Positions 36,297-45,730 of a stretch of 64,000 nt of DNA are shown piece after piece. How positions within the stretch are numbered: position 1 is the stretch's first letter; each line of letters opens with the position of its first letter. Below the pieces are notes generated by a model. The model saw only the letters and a list, made by a program, of their open reading frames with translations, searched no databases and was not told where the DNA came from. Origin of the DNA: Rhizobium chutanense (GTDB lineage: Bacteria > Pseudomonadota > Alphaproteobacteria > Rhizobiales > Rhizobiaceae). The position numbers were made by a program, and so were the translations under genes. The stretch is from contig NZ_NWSV01000006.1 of the NCBI RefSeq assembly GCF_002531935.1, positions 124,001 through 188,000 on the forward strand, given 5' to 3'.

Positions 36297-37772
36297 ATGT
36301 TTGGAAAACGCGGAAACGAAGGTTCCGGAAAGGTCGGAGGAGCGATTGCTCCCCCGCCGCCGGCTCCGGCCGCAGCCCCTGCGGCCTCTTCCCCCTCTAT
36401 TCTGGTCGAACCCTCGCGCGAGCCTGCACGACAGCAGGTGACGCCGCCGCCGATGCAGACGCCGCAGCGCAAGCGCCCTGTTCGCACCGATGAATATTAC
36501 GACACCAAGGCGCAGGTCTTCTCCGCGCTGATCGATACGATCGATCTCTCGCAGCTTTCCAAGCTCGACGGCGAAAGCGCCCGCGAGGAAATCCGCGACA
36601 TCGTCAACGACATCATCACCATCAAGAATTTTGCGATGTCGATTTCCGAGCAGGAAGAGCTGCTCGAGGATATCTGCAACGACGTTCTCGGCTACGGTCC
36701 GCTGGAGCCATTGCTGGCGCGCGACGATATTGCCGACATCATGGTCAACGGCGCCGGCCAGACCTTCATCGAAGTCGGCGGCAAGACGATCGAATCGGAA
36801 ATCCGCTTTCGCGACAATGCGCAGCTTCTCTCGATCTGCCAGCGTATCGTCAGCCAGGTCGGCCGCCGCGTCGACGAATCGAGCCCGATCTGCGACGCCC
36901 GCCTGCCCGATGGCTCGCGTGTCAACGTCATCGCGCCGCCGCTGTCGATCGACGGGCCGGCGCTCACCATCCGCAAGTTCAAGAAGGACAAGCTGACGCT
37001 CGATCAGCTCGTCCGTTTCGGCGCGATCACGCCGGAAGGCGCGACCGTGCTGCAGATCATCGGGCGGGTGCGCTGCAACGTCGTCATTTCAGGCGGCACC
37101 GGCTCGGGCAAGACGACGCTTTTGAACTGCCTCACCAACTATATCGACAGGGATGAACGCGTCATCACCTGCGAGGATACCGCCGAACTGCAATTGCAGC
37201 AGCCGCATGTCGTGCGTCTGGAAACACGCCCGCCGAATATCGAAGGCGAGGGCGAGATCACCATGCGCGATCTCGTCAAGAACTGCCTGCGTATGCGTCC
37301 CGAGCGCATCATCGTCGGCGAAGTGCGCGGACCTGAAGTTTTCGACTTGCTGCAGGCGATGAACACGGGTCACGACGGCTCAATGGGCACCATCCACGCC
37401 AACACGCCGCGTGAATGCCTGAGCCGTATCGAATCGATGATCGCCATGGGCGGCTTCACCCTGCCGGCAAAGACGGTGCGTGAGATTATTTCGAGTTCGG
37501 TGGACGTCATCGTTCAGGCAGCACGTCTTCGCGACGGTTCGCGCCGTATCACCCAGATTACCGAGGTGATCGGCATGGAAGGCGACGTCATCATCACCCA
37601 GGACCTGATGCGTTACGAGATCGAGGGCGAGGATGCGGGCGGCCGCCTGATCGGCCGGCACATGTCGACCGGCATCGGCAAGCCGCATTTCTGGGATCGC
37701 GCCCGCTACTTCAACGAGGAAAAGCGTCTTGCCGCCGCCCTCGACGCGATGGAAGCGAAAACGAAGGAATAG
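36297..37772 (+). CDS. cpaF: Pilus assembly secretion ATPase CpaF/TadA
   Basis: Hexameric type II/IV secretion ATPase of 491 residues that drives pilus polymerisation. After a Pro/Ala-rich N-terminal tail (about 20-75) come the N-domain and the RecA-like core with Walker [11 protein letters not shown], Asp box and Walker [14 protein letters not shown], then the His box [16 protein letters not shown] at 36297; the frame is open 42 bases upstream from a TTG inside the repeat. Confidence 0.94.
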   Translation: MFGKRGNEGSGKVGGAIAPPPPAPAAAPAASSPSILVEPSREPARQQVTPPPMQTPQRKRPVRTDEYYDTKAQVFSALIDTIDLSQLSKLDGESAREEIRDIVNDIITIKNFAMSISEQEELLEDICNDVLGYGPLEPLLARDDIADIMVNGAGQTFIEVGGKTIESEIRFRDNAQLLSICQRIVSQVGRRVDESSPICDARLPDGSRVNVIAPPLSIDGPALTIRKFKKDKLTLDQLVRFGAITPEGATVLQIIGRVRCNVVISGGTGSGKTTLLNCLTNYIDRDERVITCEDTAELQLQQPHVVRLETRPPNIEGEGEITMRDLVKNCLRMRPERIIVGEVRGPEVFDLLQAMNTGHDGSMGTIHANTPRECLSRIESMIAMGGFTLPAKTVREIISSSVDVIVQAARLRDGSRRITQITEVIGMEGDVIITQDLMRYEIEGEDAGGRLIGRHMSTGIGKPHFWDRARYFNEEKRLAAALDAMEAKTKE

Positions 37773-37777
37773 GCGAA

Positions 37778-38785
37778 ATGTTCGGGTTCGATCCGATAGT
37801 GCTGGCAATCACCGTCCTCGCCGCCGTCTCCGCGGCGGCGGTCGCCTATGCCCTGTTGTTTTCCCGGATCGAGGCCGACAAGAAATCGGCAAGCCGCATC
37901 AACCGCGTCAAATCGGCCGAAGTCGACCGGGTCAAGGTCAAGGCTGCGCGCGATCGGGTGCAGGAGCTGTCGAAGCGCCGTAAATCGGTGCAGGACAATC
38001 TCAAGGATCTGGAAAAGCGCCAGCACGAAAAGACCAAGAAGACCCTGTCGCTGAAGTCTAGGCTGGTGCAGGCCGGTCTGGCGATCACCGTGGCGAAATT
38101 CTATCTCATCAGTGCCATCTTCGCCTGCGTGCTGCTGCTCGTGGCCTTTGTCGTCGGGGCATCCCCTATGGTGATGATCGGTATCGCCGTCGTCGCCGGT
38201 CTCGGCCTGCCGCGCTGGATCGTCGGCTTCCTGATCAAGCGCCGCCAGAACAAGTTCCTCAACGAGCTCCCCAATGCGCTCGACGTCATCACCCGCTCGA
38301 TCAAATCGGGGCTGCCGCTCAACGATGCGATCCGTCTGATCGCCACCGAAGGCACCGAGCCGGTCAAGAGCGAGTTCCGGCGGGTGATCGAGGCGCAGCA
38401 GGTGGGGCTCAGCATTCCCGACGCCTGCGGGCGCATGACGCTCCATATGCCGCTTCAGGAAGTCAACTTCTTCGCCATCGTCATCGCCATCCAGTCGCAG
38501 GCCGGCGGCAATCTCTCCGAAGCGATCGGCAACCTCTCCAAGGTGCTGCGCGAGCGCAGGAAGATGAAGGCCAAGGTCTCGGCATTGTCGATGGAAGCCA
38601 AGGCGTCGGCCGTCATCATCGGCGCTCTGCCCTTCATCGTTGCGACCCTCGTCTATCTCACCTCGCCGAATTACATGATGATCCTTTTCACTGATCCGCG
38701 CGGCCATCTCATCATGGGCATCTCGGGGATCTGGATGTCGATCGGCATCCTCGTCATGCGCAACATGGTCAATTTTGACATCTAG
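37778..38785 (+). CDS. tadB: Inner-membrane platform protein TadB
   Basis: 335 residues: two N-terminal helices flanking a long basic, coiled-coil-like cytoplasmic region (about 30-85), a T2SSF domain (LPNALDVITRSIKSGLPL ... ESQAGGNLSEAI-like VIAIQSQAGGNLSEAI) and C-terminal helices. With TadC it forms the membrane platform for CpaF. Five bases after cpaF. Confidence 0.93.
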   Translation: MFGFDPIVLAITVLAAVSAAAVAYALLFSRIEADKKSASRINRVKSAEVDRVKVKAARDRVQELSKRRKSVQDNLKDLEKRQHEKTKKTLSLKSRLVQAGLAITVAKFYLISAIFACVLLLVAFVVGASPMVMIGIAVVAGLGLPRWIVGFLIKRRQNKFLNELPNALDVITRSIKSGLPLNDAIRLIATEGTEPVKSEFRRVIEAQQVGLSIPDACGRMTLHMPLQEVNFFAIVIAIQSQAGGNLSEAIGNLSKVLRERRKMKAKVSALSMEAKASAVIIGALPFIVATLVYLTSPNYMMILFTDPRGHLIMGISGIWMSIGILVMRNMVNFDI

Positions 38786-38800
38786 CCGGAAGGACGCACC

Positions 38801-39787
38801 ATGTCGCAGGACCTTGCCGCAACCCTGACCAATCCGAGCATGCTGATCGCGCTCCTCGTCGCGATCGCCGTCTTCGCCACCTTTTACACGATTGCCATTC
38901 CTTTCTTCGAACGTGGCGATCTCAACAAGCGGATGAAGGCCGTATCGACCGAGCGCGAGCAGATCCGCGCGCGCGAACGCGCCCGCATGAATGCCGAACC
39001 CGGAGCCGGCAAGGCATCGCTCCGGAGCCAGAACAACCGTTCGGTCCGCCAGATCGTCGAGCGCTTCAACCTGCGCAAGGCCCTCGTCGACGAGAATACG
39101 GTCAACAAGCTGCGTGCCGCCGGTTTGCGCTCGGAAAATGCGTTGAATACCTTCCTCGTCGCGCGTTTCCTGCTGCCCTTCCTGTTCCTGGCGCTTGCCG
39201 CCTTCTGGGTCTTCGGCCTCGGCAATCTTGCCGAAAGGGGCACGCCCATCCGCCTCTTCGCCATCATCGGCGTCGGTTATCTCGGTTTCTACGCGCCGAA
39301 CATCTATATCTCGAACCGCATGGGCAAACGCCAGTATTCGATCAAGCGCGCCTGGCCGGATGCGCTGGACCTGATGCTGATCTGCGTCGAATCCGGCATC
39401 TCGATCGAGGCTGCGATGCGTCGTGTGTCGGAGGAGCTCGGCGAGCAGTCGCCGGCGCTCGCCGAAGAGATGGTGCTGACCACGGCCGAGCTCTCCTTCC
39501 TGCCGGATCGCCGCGTGGCGCTCGAAAATCTTGCCACGCGCACCCAGATCGAGCTGGTCCGCTCGGTGACCCAGGCGCTGATCCAGGCCGATCGCTACGG
39601 CACGCCGGTCGCCCAGGCGCTGCGCGTTCTCGCCCAGGAAGGACGCGACGAGCGCATGAACGAAGCGGAAAAGAAGGCGGCCGCCCTGCCGCCGAAACTG
39701 ACAGTGCCGATGATCCTGTTCTTCCTGCCGGTGCTGATCGCTGTCATTCTCGGTCCGGCCGGCATCCAGGTGTCGGACAAGTTCTGA
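38801..39787 (+). CDS. tadC: Inner-membrane platform protein TadC
   Basis: 328 residues, T2SSF family: N-terminal helix, basic cytoplasmic linker, two mid helices (FLLPFLFLALAAFWVFGL), the T2SSF core (WPDALDLMLICVESGISIEAAMRR in parts) and a final helix. It closes the plus-strand pilus unit; a perfect 7-base-pair hairpin lies 13 bases after its stop. Confidence 0.92.
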   Translation: MSQDLAATLTNPSMLIALLVAIAVFATFYTIAIPFFERGDLNKRMKAVSTEREQIRARERARMNAEPGAGKASLRSQNNRSVRQIVERFNLRKALVDENTVNKLRAAGLRSENALNTFLVARFLLPFLFLALAAFWVFGLGNLAERGTPIRLFAIIGVGYLGFYAPNIYISNRMGKRQYSIKRAWPDALDLMLICVESGISIEAAMRRVSEELGEQSPALAEEMVLTTAELSFLPDRRVALENLATRTQIELVRSVTQALIQADRYGTPVAQALRVLAQEGRDERMNEAEKKAAALPPKLTVPMILFFLPVLIAVILGPAGIQVSDKF

Positions 39788-39800
39788 TGCCTGCTGCGGT

Positions 39801-39818
39801 TAAATCGATTCCGATTTA
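39801..39818. other. Small perfect hairpin after tadC
   Basis: TAAATCG (39801-39807) pairs with CGATTTA (39812-39818), four-base loop. It is AT-rich and lacks a T-run, so its role as a terminator is doubtful. Confidence 0.4.
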
Positions 39819-39859
39819 GGCGATTATGCAGTACCTTCTATCGCAACGAGGGTTCTGGG

Positions 39860-40492
39860 ATGTCTTCTGCAGGCGTTTTCATCAGCATCATGGCGGCCCT
39901 GGCAGTCGGGGCCATGAGCCCCGGCCCGAGCTTCGTCGTCGTCTCCAGGATTGCCGTTTCGCGGTCGCGGCTGGACGGTTTTGCGGCCGCGCTCGGCATG
40001 GGCGCCGGCGGTGTGGTTTTTGCCGTGCTGGCGCTTGCCGGTCTGACGGCGCTGCTGTCGCAGTTCGAATGGCTCTATGTGCTACTGAAGGTCGCAGGCG
40101 GCGCCTATCTCGTCTATATCGCCGTCAACATCTGGAGAGGCGCCGCACAGCCGCTCGAGGTTTCCGACGCCGTCCATAGCCACCGCGCGCCGATGCGCAG
40201 CTTCACGACCGCGCTGCTGACCCAGCTCAGCAACCCGAAGACCATCATCGTCTATGCCAGCCTCTTTGCCGCGCTTCTCCCCAGGACGGTACCGCTTGAT
40301 CTCATCATTGCGCTGCCGCTCGGCGTCTTTGCGGTGGAAGCTGGGTGGTATTCGACCGTGGCCTTCGCCTTTTCGGCCCGCCACCCACGGCGGCTCTATC
40401 TCGCCGCGAAGAGCTGGATAGACCGGACCGCCGGTGCCGTCATGGGCGGCCTTGGCCTTCGTCTGATACTTTCGGGCCTGAGCGCCCGCTGA
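39860..40492 (+). CDS. LysE/RhtB-family exporter
   Basis: 210-residue inner-membrane protein with the family's N-terminal MSPGPSFVVVSR signature and about six helices. Such proteins export amino acids or derivatives; the substrate cannot be read here. It sits between tadC and the convergent tadD, an insertion between pilus genes that has no evident pilus role. Confidence 0.88.
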   Translation: MSSAGVFISIMAALAVGAMSPGPSFVVVSRIAVSRSRLDGFAAALGMGAGGVVFAVLALAGLTALLSQFEWLYVLLKVAGGAYLVYIAVNIWRGAAQPLEVSDAVHSHRAPMRSFTTALLTQLSNPKTIIVYASLFAALLPRTVPLDLIIALPLGVFAVEAGWYSTVAFAFSARHPRRLYLAAKSWIDRTAGAVMGGLGLRLILSGLSAR

Positions 40493-40533
40493 GAAGGCCC
40501 CGGACTGCCGGATGACACGATCCGGGTCATTCG

Positions 40534-41373
40534 TCAGTTGGTATTGCTGCCGTCCGCCGCTGCCGGCGTCTTGTCCTTGGCGGCGAGTTTCTGCCAGGAA
40601 TTCTGCTGCGAGAGCATGCCTCTGATATAGGCGACATTGGCATCGGCCTGCTGCGGCGAAAGTTCGCGCCGGGCGATCTGCTCGGCCTCCGGGAAACGTC
40701 CCTGCAGGCCGACGACGAGGGCAAGGTTCTGCCTGACGCGGCTGTCGGCGGTGGGCTGGCTGGCGGCCGAGCGGAGATAGGTTTCGGCCGTGCGCAAATC
40801 GCCGGTCAGCACATAGGACATGCCGAGGTTGGAAAGGATCGACGGCTCGTTCGGCTGGATGTCGAGCGCATCGCGATAACGCTGCCGGGCATCGCTCGCC
40901 CGGCCCATCTGGTCGAGGATCGCGCCCTGCGCCGAGATCAGCCTCCAGTCCGGACGGTCCGGCGTCTGGGCGCGGCCGATCGTGTCGAGCGCCTGCTGGA
41001 ACTGGCCGGCCGCCGCCTGCGCCTTGCCGTAGGCGGCCAGCACGTTGCGGTCGCTGGGATTGGAGATCGCAACCTGCTGCATGACGGCGAGCGCCTGCGT
41101 GTCGCGGCCGTTCATGCGCAGGAGATTGGCATAGTTGACGCCGTTGACGGGATCGCGCGGGTTCTTTTCATAGGCTTGGCCGAGCCGGTCGGTCGCCGAG
41201 CGCAGCTCGGTCGCGTCCATCTCTTCAACCGGCTTGGTGAGCTTCGGCACCGAGCCTGTCGTCATCCGGTCCTTGGTCGTCGTCGAGCAGCCGGCAAGCG
41301 CAAGGACGATCAGCGATGCCGCAGCGCCCCGCAGGATACGATTGGTGAATGTGGTTGTGAGCGAGGCAGGCAT
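40534..41373 (-). CDS. tadD: Pilus-associated TPR lipoprotein TadD
   Basis: 279 residues: lipoprotein signal with lipobox LALAGC, then about four to five TPR repeats (for example PVNGVNYANLLRMNGRDTQA, PSILSNLGMSYVLTGDLRTA). TadD-type proteins act as outer-membrane pilotins for the secretin. ATG at 41373 with AGGA eight bases ahead. On the opposite strand from the main Tad unit, across lysE-like. Confidence 0.87.
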   Translation of the reverse strand: MPASLTTTFTNRILRGAAASLIVLALAGCSTTTKDRMTTGSVPKLTKPVEEMDATELRSATDRLGQAYEKNPRDPVNGVNYANLLRMNGRDTQALAVMQQVAISNPSDRNVLAAYGKAQAAAGQFQQALDTIGRAQTPDRPDWRLISAQGAILDQMGRASDARQRYRDALDIQPNEPSILSNLGMSYVLTGDLRTAETYLRSAASQPTADSRVRQNLALVVGLQGRFPEAEQIARRELSPQQADANVAYIRGMLSQQNSWQKLAAKDKTPAAADGSNTN

Positions 41374-41457
41374 GATGCGTTCCTGGATTCCGAAATCGGC
41401 GCCTGACCTCGAACGCGGAACAGGAAAGGTTTGACGCAATCTTCGCTCCAGCAATAG

Positions 41458-41475
41458 TCTGTTAACCCTAACAGA
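41458..41475. promoter_or_regulatory. Palindrome in the tadD / aminopeptidase divergent promoter region
   Basis: TCTGTTA (41458-41464) and TAACAGA (41469-41475) are exact inverted copies with a four-base spacer, placed in the 142-base gap between two divergent genes. It fits an operator for a dimeric regulator. Confidence 0.45.
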
Positions 41476-41515
41476 CCGTTAAGGAACGATTCCTGACGCG
41501 CGCCGAAGGACAATC

Positions 41516-42907
41516 ATGGCCCCCTATCAGTTTATCGAGAGACCGACCCCTTTCAACACGAAGGGCGGTTCGACGCTGCCGATCTTTGCCGTCACCCCTG
41601 CCCATATCGAGACCGGCACGATCGATCCGATCGCGCTCGATTGGGCTCGCAGGGCGGGTTACAGGGCCGAAAGCGGATCGCTGCTGCTGATCCCGACGGC
41701 CGAAGGCCATCTCGGCGGCGCGCTTTTCGGCCTCGGCACCAATCCGTCCGAGCAGCCTTACATCACCGGCCGGCTCGCCCGCGCGCTGCCGGCCGGCGAC
41801 TGGCACATCGAAACCGCGCCGCTGACGGCCAATCGCCTGGCCCTTGGCTTCGGGCTCGGCAGCTACCGTTTCGACCGCTACAAATCGGAAAAATCGCCGG
41901 CGGCGACGCTGATGATCCCCCGTGATGCCGACAGTGCCGACATCAAGCGCCAGCTCGCCGGCGTCTTTCTCGCCCGCGACCTCATCAATACGCCGACGAA
42001 CGACATGGGGCCGAACCAGCTCGAGGCCGTCTTCCGCAGCCTGGCCGCACATTACAAGGCAGAGGTGTCGGTTATATCGGGCGACGACCTGCTCACGCAG
42101 AACTTTCCGCTGGTCCATACCGTCGGCCGCGCCAGCGCCGATGCACCGCGCCTTCTCGAACTGCGCTGGGGCAAAAAGGGCCATCGCAAGGTGACACTCG
42201 TCGGCAAGGGCGTCTGCTTCGATACCGGTGGTCTCGACATCAAGCCCGCCGCCTCGATGCTGCTGATGAAGAAGGATATGGGCGGTGCGGCCAATGTCAT
42301 GGGCCTCGCCCTGATGATCATGGACGCCAAGCTGAAGGTCGATCTGCGCGTCATCGTCCCCGTCGTCGAAAACGCCATCTCCTCCAATGCCTTCCGCCCC
42401 GGCGACATCTACCGCAGCCGCAAGGGCCTGACCGTCCAGATCGACAATACCGACGCCGAAGGCCGCCTGATCCTAGCCGATGCGCTGGCCTATGCCGACG
42501 AGGAAGAACCCGAACTCTTGATCGACATGGCGACGCTGACGGGTGCAGCCCGCGTGGCGCTGGGTCCGGATCTGCCGCCCTTCTTCACCGATGACGGCAA
42601 TCTGGCGCATGACCTGACCGAAGCGAGCCTGGAAACCGACGATCCGATCTGGCGCCTGCCGCTTTATTCCGGCTATGAAAAGGATATCCGCACCAAGTTC
42701 GCCGACCTCACCAATGCGCCAGCCGGCGGCATGGCGGGGGCGATCACCGCGGCCCTCTTCCTCAAGCGTTTCGTCAGCAAGACGAAGAGCTGGGCGCATT
42801 TCGACATTTACGGCTGGGCCCAGTCCGAACGGCCGCATTCGCCGGGCGGTGGTGAGGCGCAGGCGATCCGCGCGCTCTTCCATCATATCCGCGAGAGCCT
42901 GCGCTGA
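41516..42907 (+). CDS. Leucyl aminopeptidase family (M17)
   Basis: Cytoplasmic two-metal aminopeptidase of 463 residues. The C-terminal catalytic domain is clear: VGKGVCFDTGGLDIKPAASM (first metal Lys/Asp), MKKDMGGAANV and the family signature NTDAEGRLIL. The N-terminal domain is shorter than in E. coli PepA, closer to the PepB-like group found in alphaproteobacteria. ATG at 41516; divergent from tadD. Confidence 0.92.
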   Translation: MAPYQFIERPTPFNTKGGSTLPIFAVTPAHIETGTIDPIALDWARRAGYRAESGSLLLIPTAEGHLGGALFGLGTNPSEQPYITGRLARALPAGDWHIETAPLTANRLALGFGLGSYRFDRYKSEKSPAATLMIPRDADSADIKRQLAGVFLARDLINTPTNDMGPNQLEAVFRSLAAHYKAEVSVISGDDLLTQNFPLVHTVGRASADAPRLLELRWGKKGHRKVTLVGKGVCFDTGGLDIKPAASMLLMKKDMGGAANVMGLALMIMDAKLKVDLRVIVPVVENAISSNAFRPGDIYRSRKGLTVQIDNTDAEGRLILADALAYADEEEPELLIDMATLTGAARVALGPDLPPFFTDDGNLAHDLTEASLETDDPIWRLPLYSGYEKDIRTKFADLTNAPAGGMAGAITAALFLKRFVSKTKSWAHFDIYGWAQSERPHSPGGGEAQAIRALFHHIRESLR

Positions 42908-42927
42908 GGCCGTGCGCGAAAGGTGTT

Positions 42928-42957
42928 AGGCGCGTCGCGTGTTCACGCGTTGCGCCT
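42928..42957 (+). terminator. Possible terminator after the aminopeptidase gene
   Basis: Two-part stem: AGGCGC (42928-42933) with GCGCCT (42952-42957) and CGCGTG (42936-42941) with CACGCG (42944-42949), very short loop. The T-rich tract comes only about 14 bases later (42971 on), so it is a weak terminator candidate. Confidence 0.5.
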
Positions 42958-43075
42958 CGCTGCCGATCGTTAAAATTTTATTCACCTTGCCGGGCGGCAA
43001 TTTCCAGTGCCCCTTGCATGTCCATGGCAACTGCCGGAAAATGGAACGCTAGCGTAACGATCTTCCGGAGGGGCC

Positions 43076-43426
43076 GTGCCGATCGAACTGACCGCCTCGC
43101 AGGCGCTGGGGCTCTGGCATGGCGTGGCGCTCGATCAGGTCCGCCACGACGACCGCGATTTGACGTTGCGCCAGATGGCGATCCTGCTGCATATTTATCT
43201 GGTGCCGCCGCCGCATACGGTGCGCGGGCTTGCCGCGACACTTGAAGTCACCAAGCCGGTCATCACCCGGGCCTTGGACACGATGGGCGAGATGGGCCTG
43301 GTCGACCGGGTGCGCGACGAGGCCGACCGACGCAACGTGCTTATCAAGCGCACCGTCGACGGTGCGCTTTACCTGGAAAAGCTCGGCGATCTGGTTCGCG
43401 ATCAGGGCCGCCGGCTACCGATCTGA
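43076..43426 (+). CDS. MarR-like winged-helix regulator
   Basis: 116 residues, somewhat short for MarR. The winged helix is seen as LTLRQMAILLHIY, TVRGLAATLEVTKPVITRALDTM (recognition helix) and LVDRVRDEADRRNVLIKRT (wing). GTG start at 43076 with GGAGG ahead. The NlpC/P60 gene follows 23 bases later, so the two are probably co-transcribed. Confidence 0.82.
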   Translation: MPIELTASQALGLWHGVALDQVRHDDRDLTLRQMAILLHIYLVPPPHTVRGLAATLEVTKPVITRALDTMGEMGLVDRVRDEADRRNVLIKRTVDGALYLEKLGDLVRDQGRRLPI

Positions 43427-43449
43427 AGGGCGATCTGAAAGGAATGCCA

Positions 43450-44307
43450 ATGACGATGCTTGACCGCCGCCTGCATGCCTATCGGCCCGATCTCGCGGAA
43501 GCGGGGCTCGAAGGCAAGGTCGAGGCTTTGCGCTTCGTCGAAGGTGCGGCGGCGCGAGTCGCCGTTCCGGTCGTAGGCTTGCGTCCTGAACCGGATCTTG
43601 CACGCGGCATCGATACGGAACTGCTTCTCGGCGAGGATGTGACGGTTTTCGATCGCGCCGACGGCTGGTGCTGGGTGAAGGCCGCCTCGGACGGTTATGT
43701 CGGTTATATCACTACAGACGCGCTCTTGGAGGGCAGGCCCGCGCCGACCCATATCGTCACCGTTCAGCGCAGCTTTCTCTATCCGGAACCGGAACTGCGC
43801 AAACCCCACCAGGCCATCCTGTCGATGGGAAGCCGCGTCCATGTCGCCGGCGAGGCGGAAGCGCGCGGCAATCGCTATGTTGTGCTCGAGGACGGAACCG
43901 CGATCTTCGCCAGGCACGTCCAGCCGATCGGAGCGCTGGATGGCGCCGATTACGTCGACATCGCAGGCCGTTTTCTGGAGACGCCCTATCTCTGGGGCGG
44001 ACGTTCCGGCCTCGGCATCGATTGCTCCGGTCTCGTCCAGCTGGCGATGCTGATGACCGGCAGAGCTGCGCCCCGCGATACCGACATGCAGGCAGCCGGC
44101 CTCGGTGAGCCGATCGACCGCTCCGACATCCGCCGCGGCGACCTGGTGTTCTGGAAGGGCCATGTCGCCGTCTTCGAGGATCCGGAAACCATCCTCCACG
44201 CCAACGGCCACAGCATGACGGTGGCGCGCGAGAATTTCGAGGCCGCCGTCAAGCGCATTGGCTGGCTCTACGAGCAGCCCACAGGCTATCGCCGCCCGAT
44301 CATCTGA
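43450..44307 (+). CDS. NlpC/P60 cell-wall peptidase with SH3-like domains
   Basis: 285 residues: N-terminal and middle SH3b-like domains (about 30-165), then a C-terminal NlpC/P60 domain with catalytic Cys192 in GIDCSGLVQ and His238 in WKGHVAVF. There is no signal peptide, so it would be cytoplasmic or exported another way, as in the related muropeptide dipeptidases. Among three Met codons, ATG 43450 has the best spacing from AAAGGA. Its stop abuts the convergent amidase stop with no gap. Confidence 0.88.
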   Translation: MTMLDRRLHAYRPDLAEAGLEGKVEALRFVEGAAARVAVPVVGLRPEPDLARGIDTELLLGEDVTVFDRADGWCWVKAASDGYVGYITTDALLEGRPAPTHIVTVQRSFLYPEPELRKPHQAILSMGSRVHVAGEAEARGNRYVVLEDGTAIFARHVQPIGALDGADYVDIAGRFLETPYLWGGRSGLGIDCSGLVQLAMLMTGRAAPRDTDMQAAGLGEPIDRSDIRRGDLVFWKGHVAVFEDPETILHANGHSMTVARENFEAAVKRIGWLYEQPTGYRRPII

Positions 44308-45699
44308 TCAGATGATCGGCGGCTGCGGCCAGGATCTCACCCCGCCCGTCCAGTCCTCGAAGGCTTTCGATAGTCTCAGAACCCGCATGTCGTCGAAGCG
44401 CGGCCCGACGATTTGCAGGCCGATGGGCATGCCTGATCGGGAGAAGCCGCAATTGATCGAGGCGGCCGGCTGCTCCGACATGTTCCACGGCACAGTGAAA
44501 CCGATATGCTCGAACGGCAGGGCCGGATCGTTGGTCGGCGATGCCCATTCGGCCGGATAGGAGACAATCGGATTGGTCGGCGACAGCACGGCGTCGACTT
44601 GCGTGAACAGCCGTCCGCAGCTTTTGCGCATCTCGATCGTCTGGTTGAAGCCCTTGACCGCATCGACGCCCGAGATGCCGGCGCCGCCTTTTGCCCAATC
44701 CCCGATATAGGGCAGGATGCTGTCGCGCCTGTTGTCGTCGAGATCGGCGATATCGCCCCAGAGCCGGCACCGCCAGAAAGTGTCGAGCCCATCCAGCATC
44801 GCGCGTGTCAGCACCGGCTGCACGGATACGATGGTTGCGCCGGCCTTCTCGAAATGTTTCGCCGCCGATTCGACCGCGACCCTGATCTCGTCCTCCACGG
44901 CAAGCCCGCAGCCGGCATCGAGCATCAGCCCGATCCTTATGCCGGCTACGTCGATGTCGAGATCCATCCAGTTGAAATTATTCGGCGCCAGGCTGGTGCC
45001 GTCGCGCCAGTCCGGCCGGGACAGCGTCGCCATCGAGAAGGCCGCATCCTCGACCCTGCGCGCCATCGGCCCGACGCAGCGCCCGACATAATAAGGGTCG
45101 GCCGGAATGCGCCCATGGCTCGGCTTGAAGCCGAAGATGCCGGTCCAGCCGGCGGGAAGCCGCACCGAGCCGCCGATATCGGTGCCGATATGCAGCGGTC
45201 CGTAACCTGCCGCCGCCGCGGCCGCCGCCCCGGCGCTCGATCCGCCGGGATTCTGCGTGATGTCCCAGGGATTGCGGCTGAGAGGATGAAAGCTCGAAAG
45301 CCCGGAGGACAGCATGCCGTAATCCGGGCAGGTGGTCTTGGCGAAGATCACCGCTCCATCTTCCCGCAGCCGGGCGGCGGCCGGCGCATCTGCCTCCGCG
45401 GGCTTCAGTTCCATCGCCTTGGTGCCTGATGGTACCGGCTGGCCCTTCGTGGCGATCAGTTCCTTCAGCGTCACCGGAATGCCGTCGAGCGCGCCGAGCG
45501 GTCGTCCTTTCGCCCAGCGCGCCGTCGAAGCCTTCGCCTGCGCGCGCGCCGCTTCCGGATCATAGAGGTAGAGTGCCGAAATCGAAGGCTCCCAGCCGGC
45601 GATATGGTCTTCAAGGGCAAGCCAATATTCGAGCGGGGACAGGGTTTTATCGGCAAAGCGTCGGCTGGTCTCGCGGATGGTAAGGTCGGTTTCGGTCAT
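44308..45699 (-). CDS. Amidase (amidase signature family)
   Basis: 463-residue cytoplasmic amidase with the Ser-cisSer-Lys triad: Lys79 in TLKELIATKG, Ser154 in NPGGSSAGAA and Ser178 in GTDIGGSVR. Substrates range from simple amides to peptide amides. Last gene of a minus-strand unit with dipeptide-type permeases and a binding protein, so it probably acts on what that system imports. Start at ATG 45699; a GTG precedes it. Confidence 0.9.
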   Translation of the reverse strand: MTETDLTIRETSRRFADKTLSPLEYWLALEDHIAGWEPSISALYLYDPEAARAQAKASTARWAKGRPLGALDGIPVTLKELIATKGQPVPSGTKAMELKPAEADAPAAARLREDGAVIFAKTTCPDYGMLSSGLSSFHPLSRNPWDITQNPGGSSAGAAAAAAAGYGPLHIGTDIGGSVRLPAGWTGIFGFKPSHGRIPADPYYVGRCVGPMARRVEDAAFSMATLSRPDWRDGTSLAPNNFNWMDLDIDVAGIRIGLMLDAGCGLAVEDEIRVAVESAAKHFEKAGATIVSVQPVLTRAMLDGLDTFWRCRLWGDIADLDDNRRDSILPYIGDWAKGGAGISGVDAVKGFNQTIEMRKSCGRLFTQVDAVLSPTNPIVSYPAEWASPTNDPALPFEHIGFTVPWNMSEQPAASINCGFSRSGMPIGLQIVGPRFDDMRVLRLSKAFEDWTGGVRSWPQPPII

Positions 45700-45730
45700 C
45701 ACATCGTCTTTCGGGCATCTCGGGAGGACA

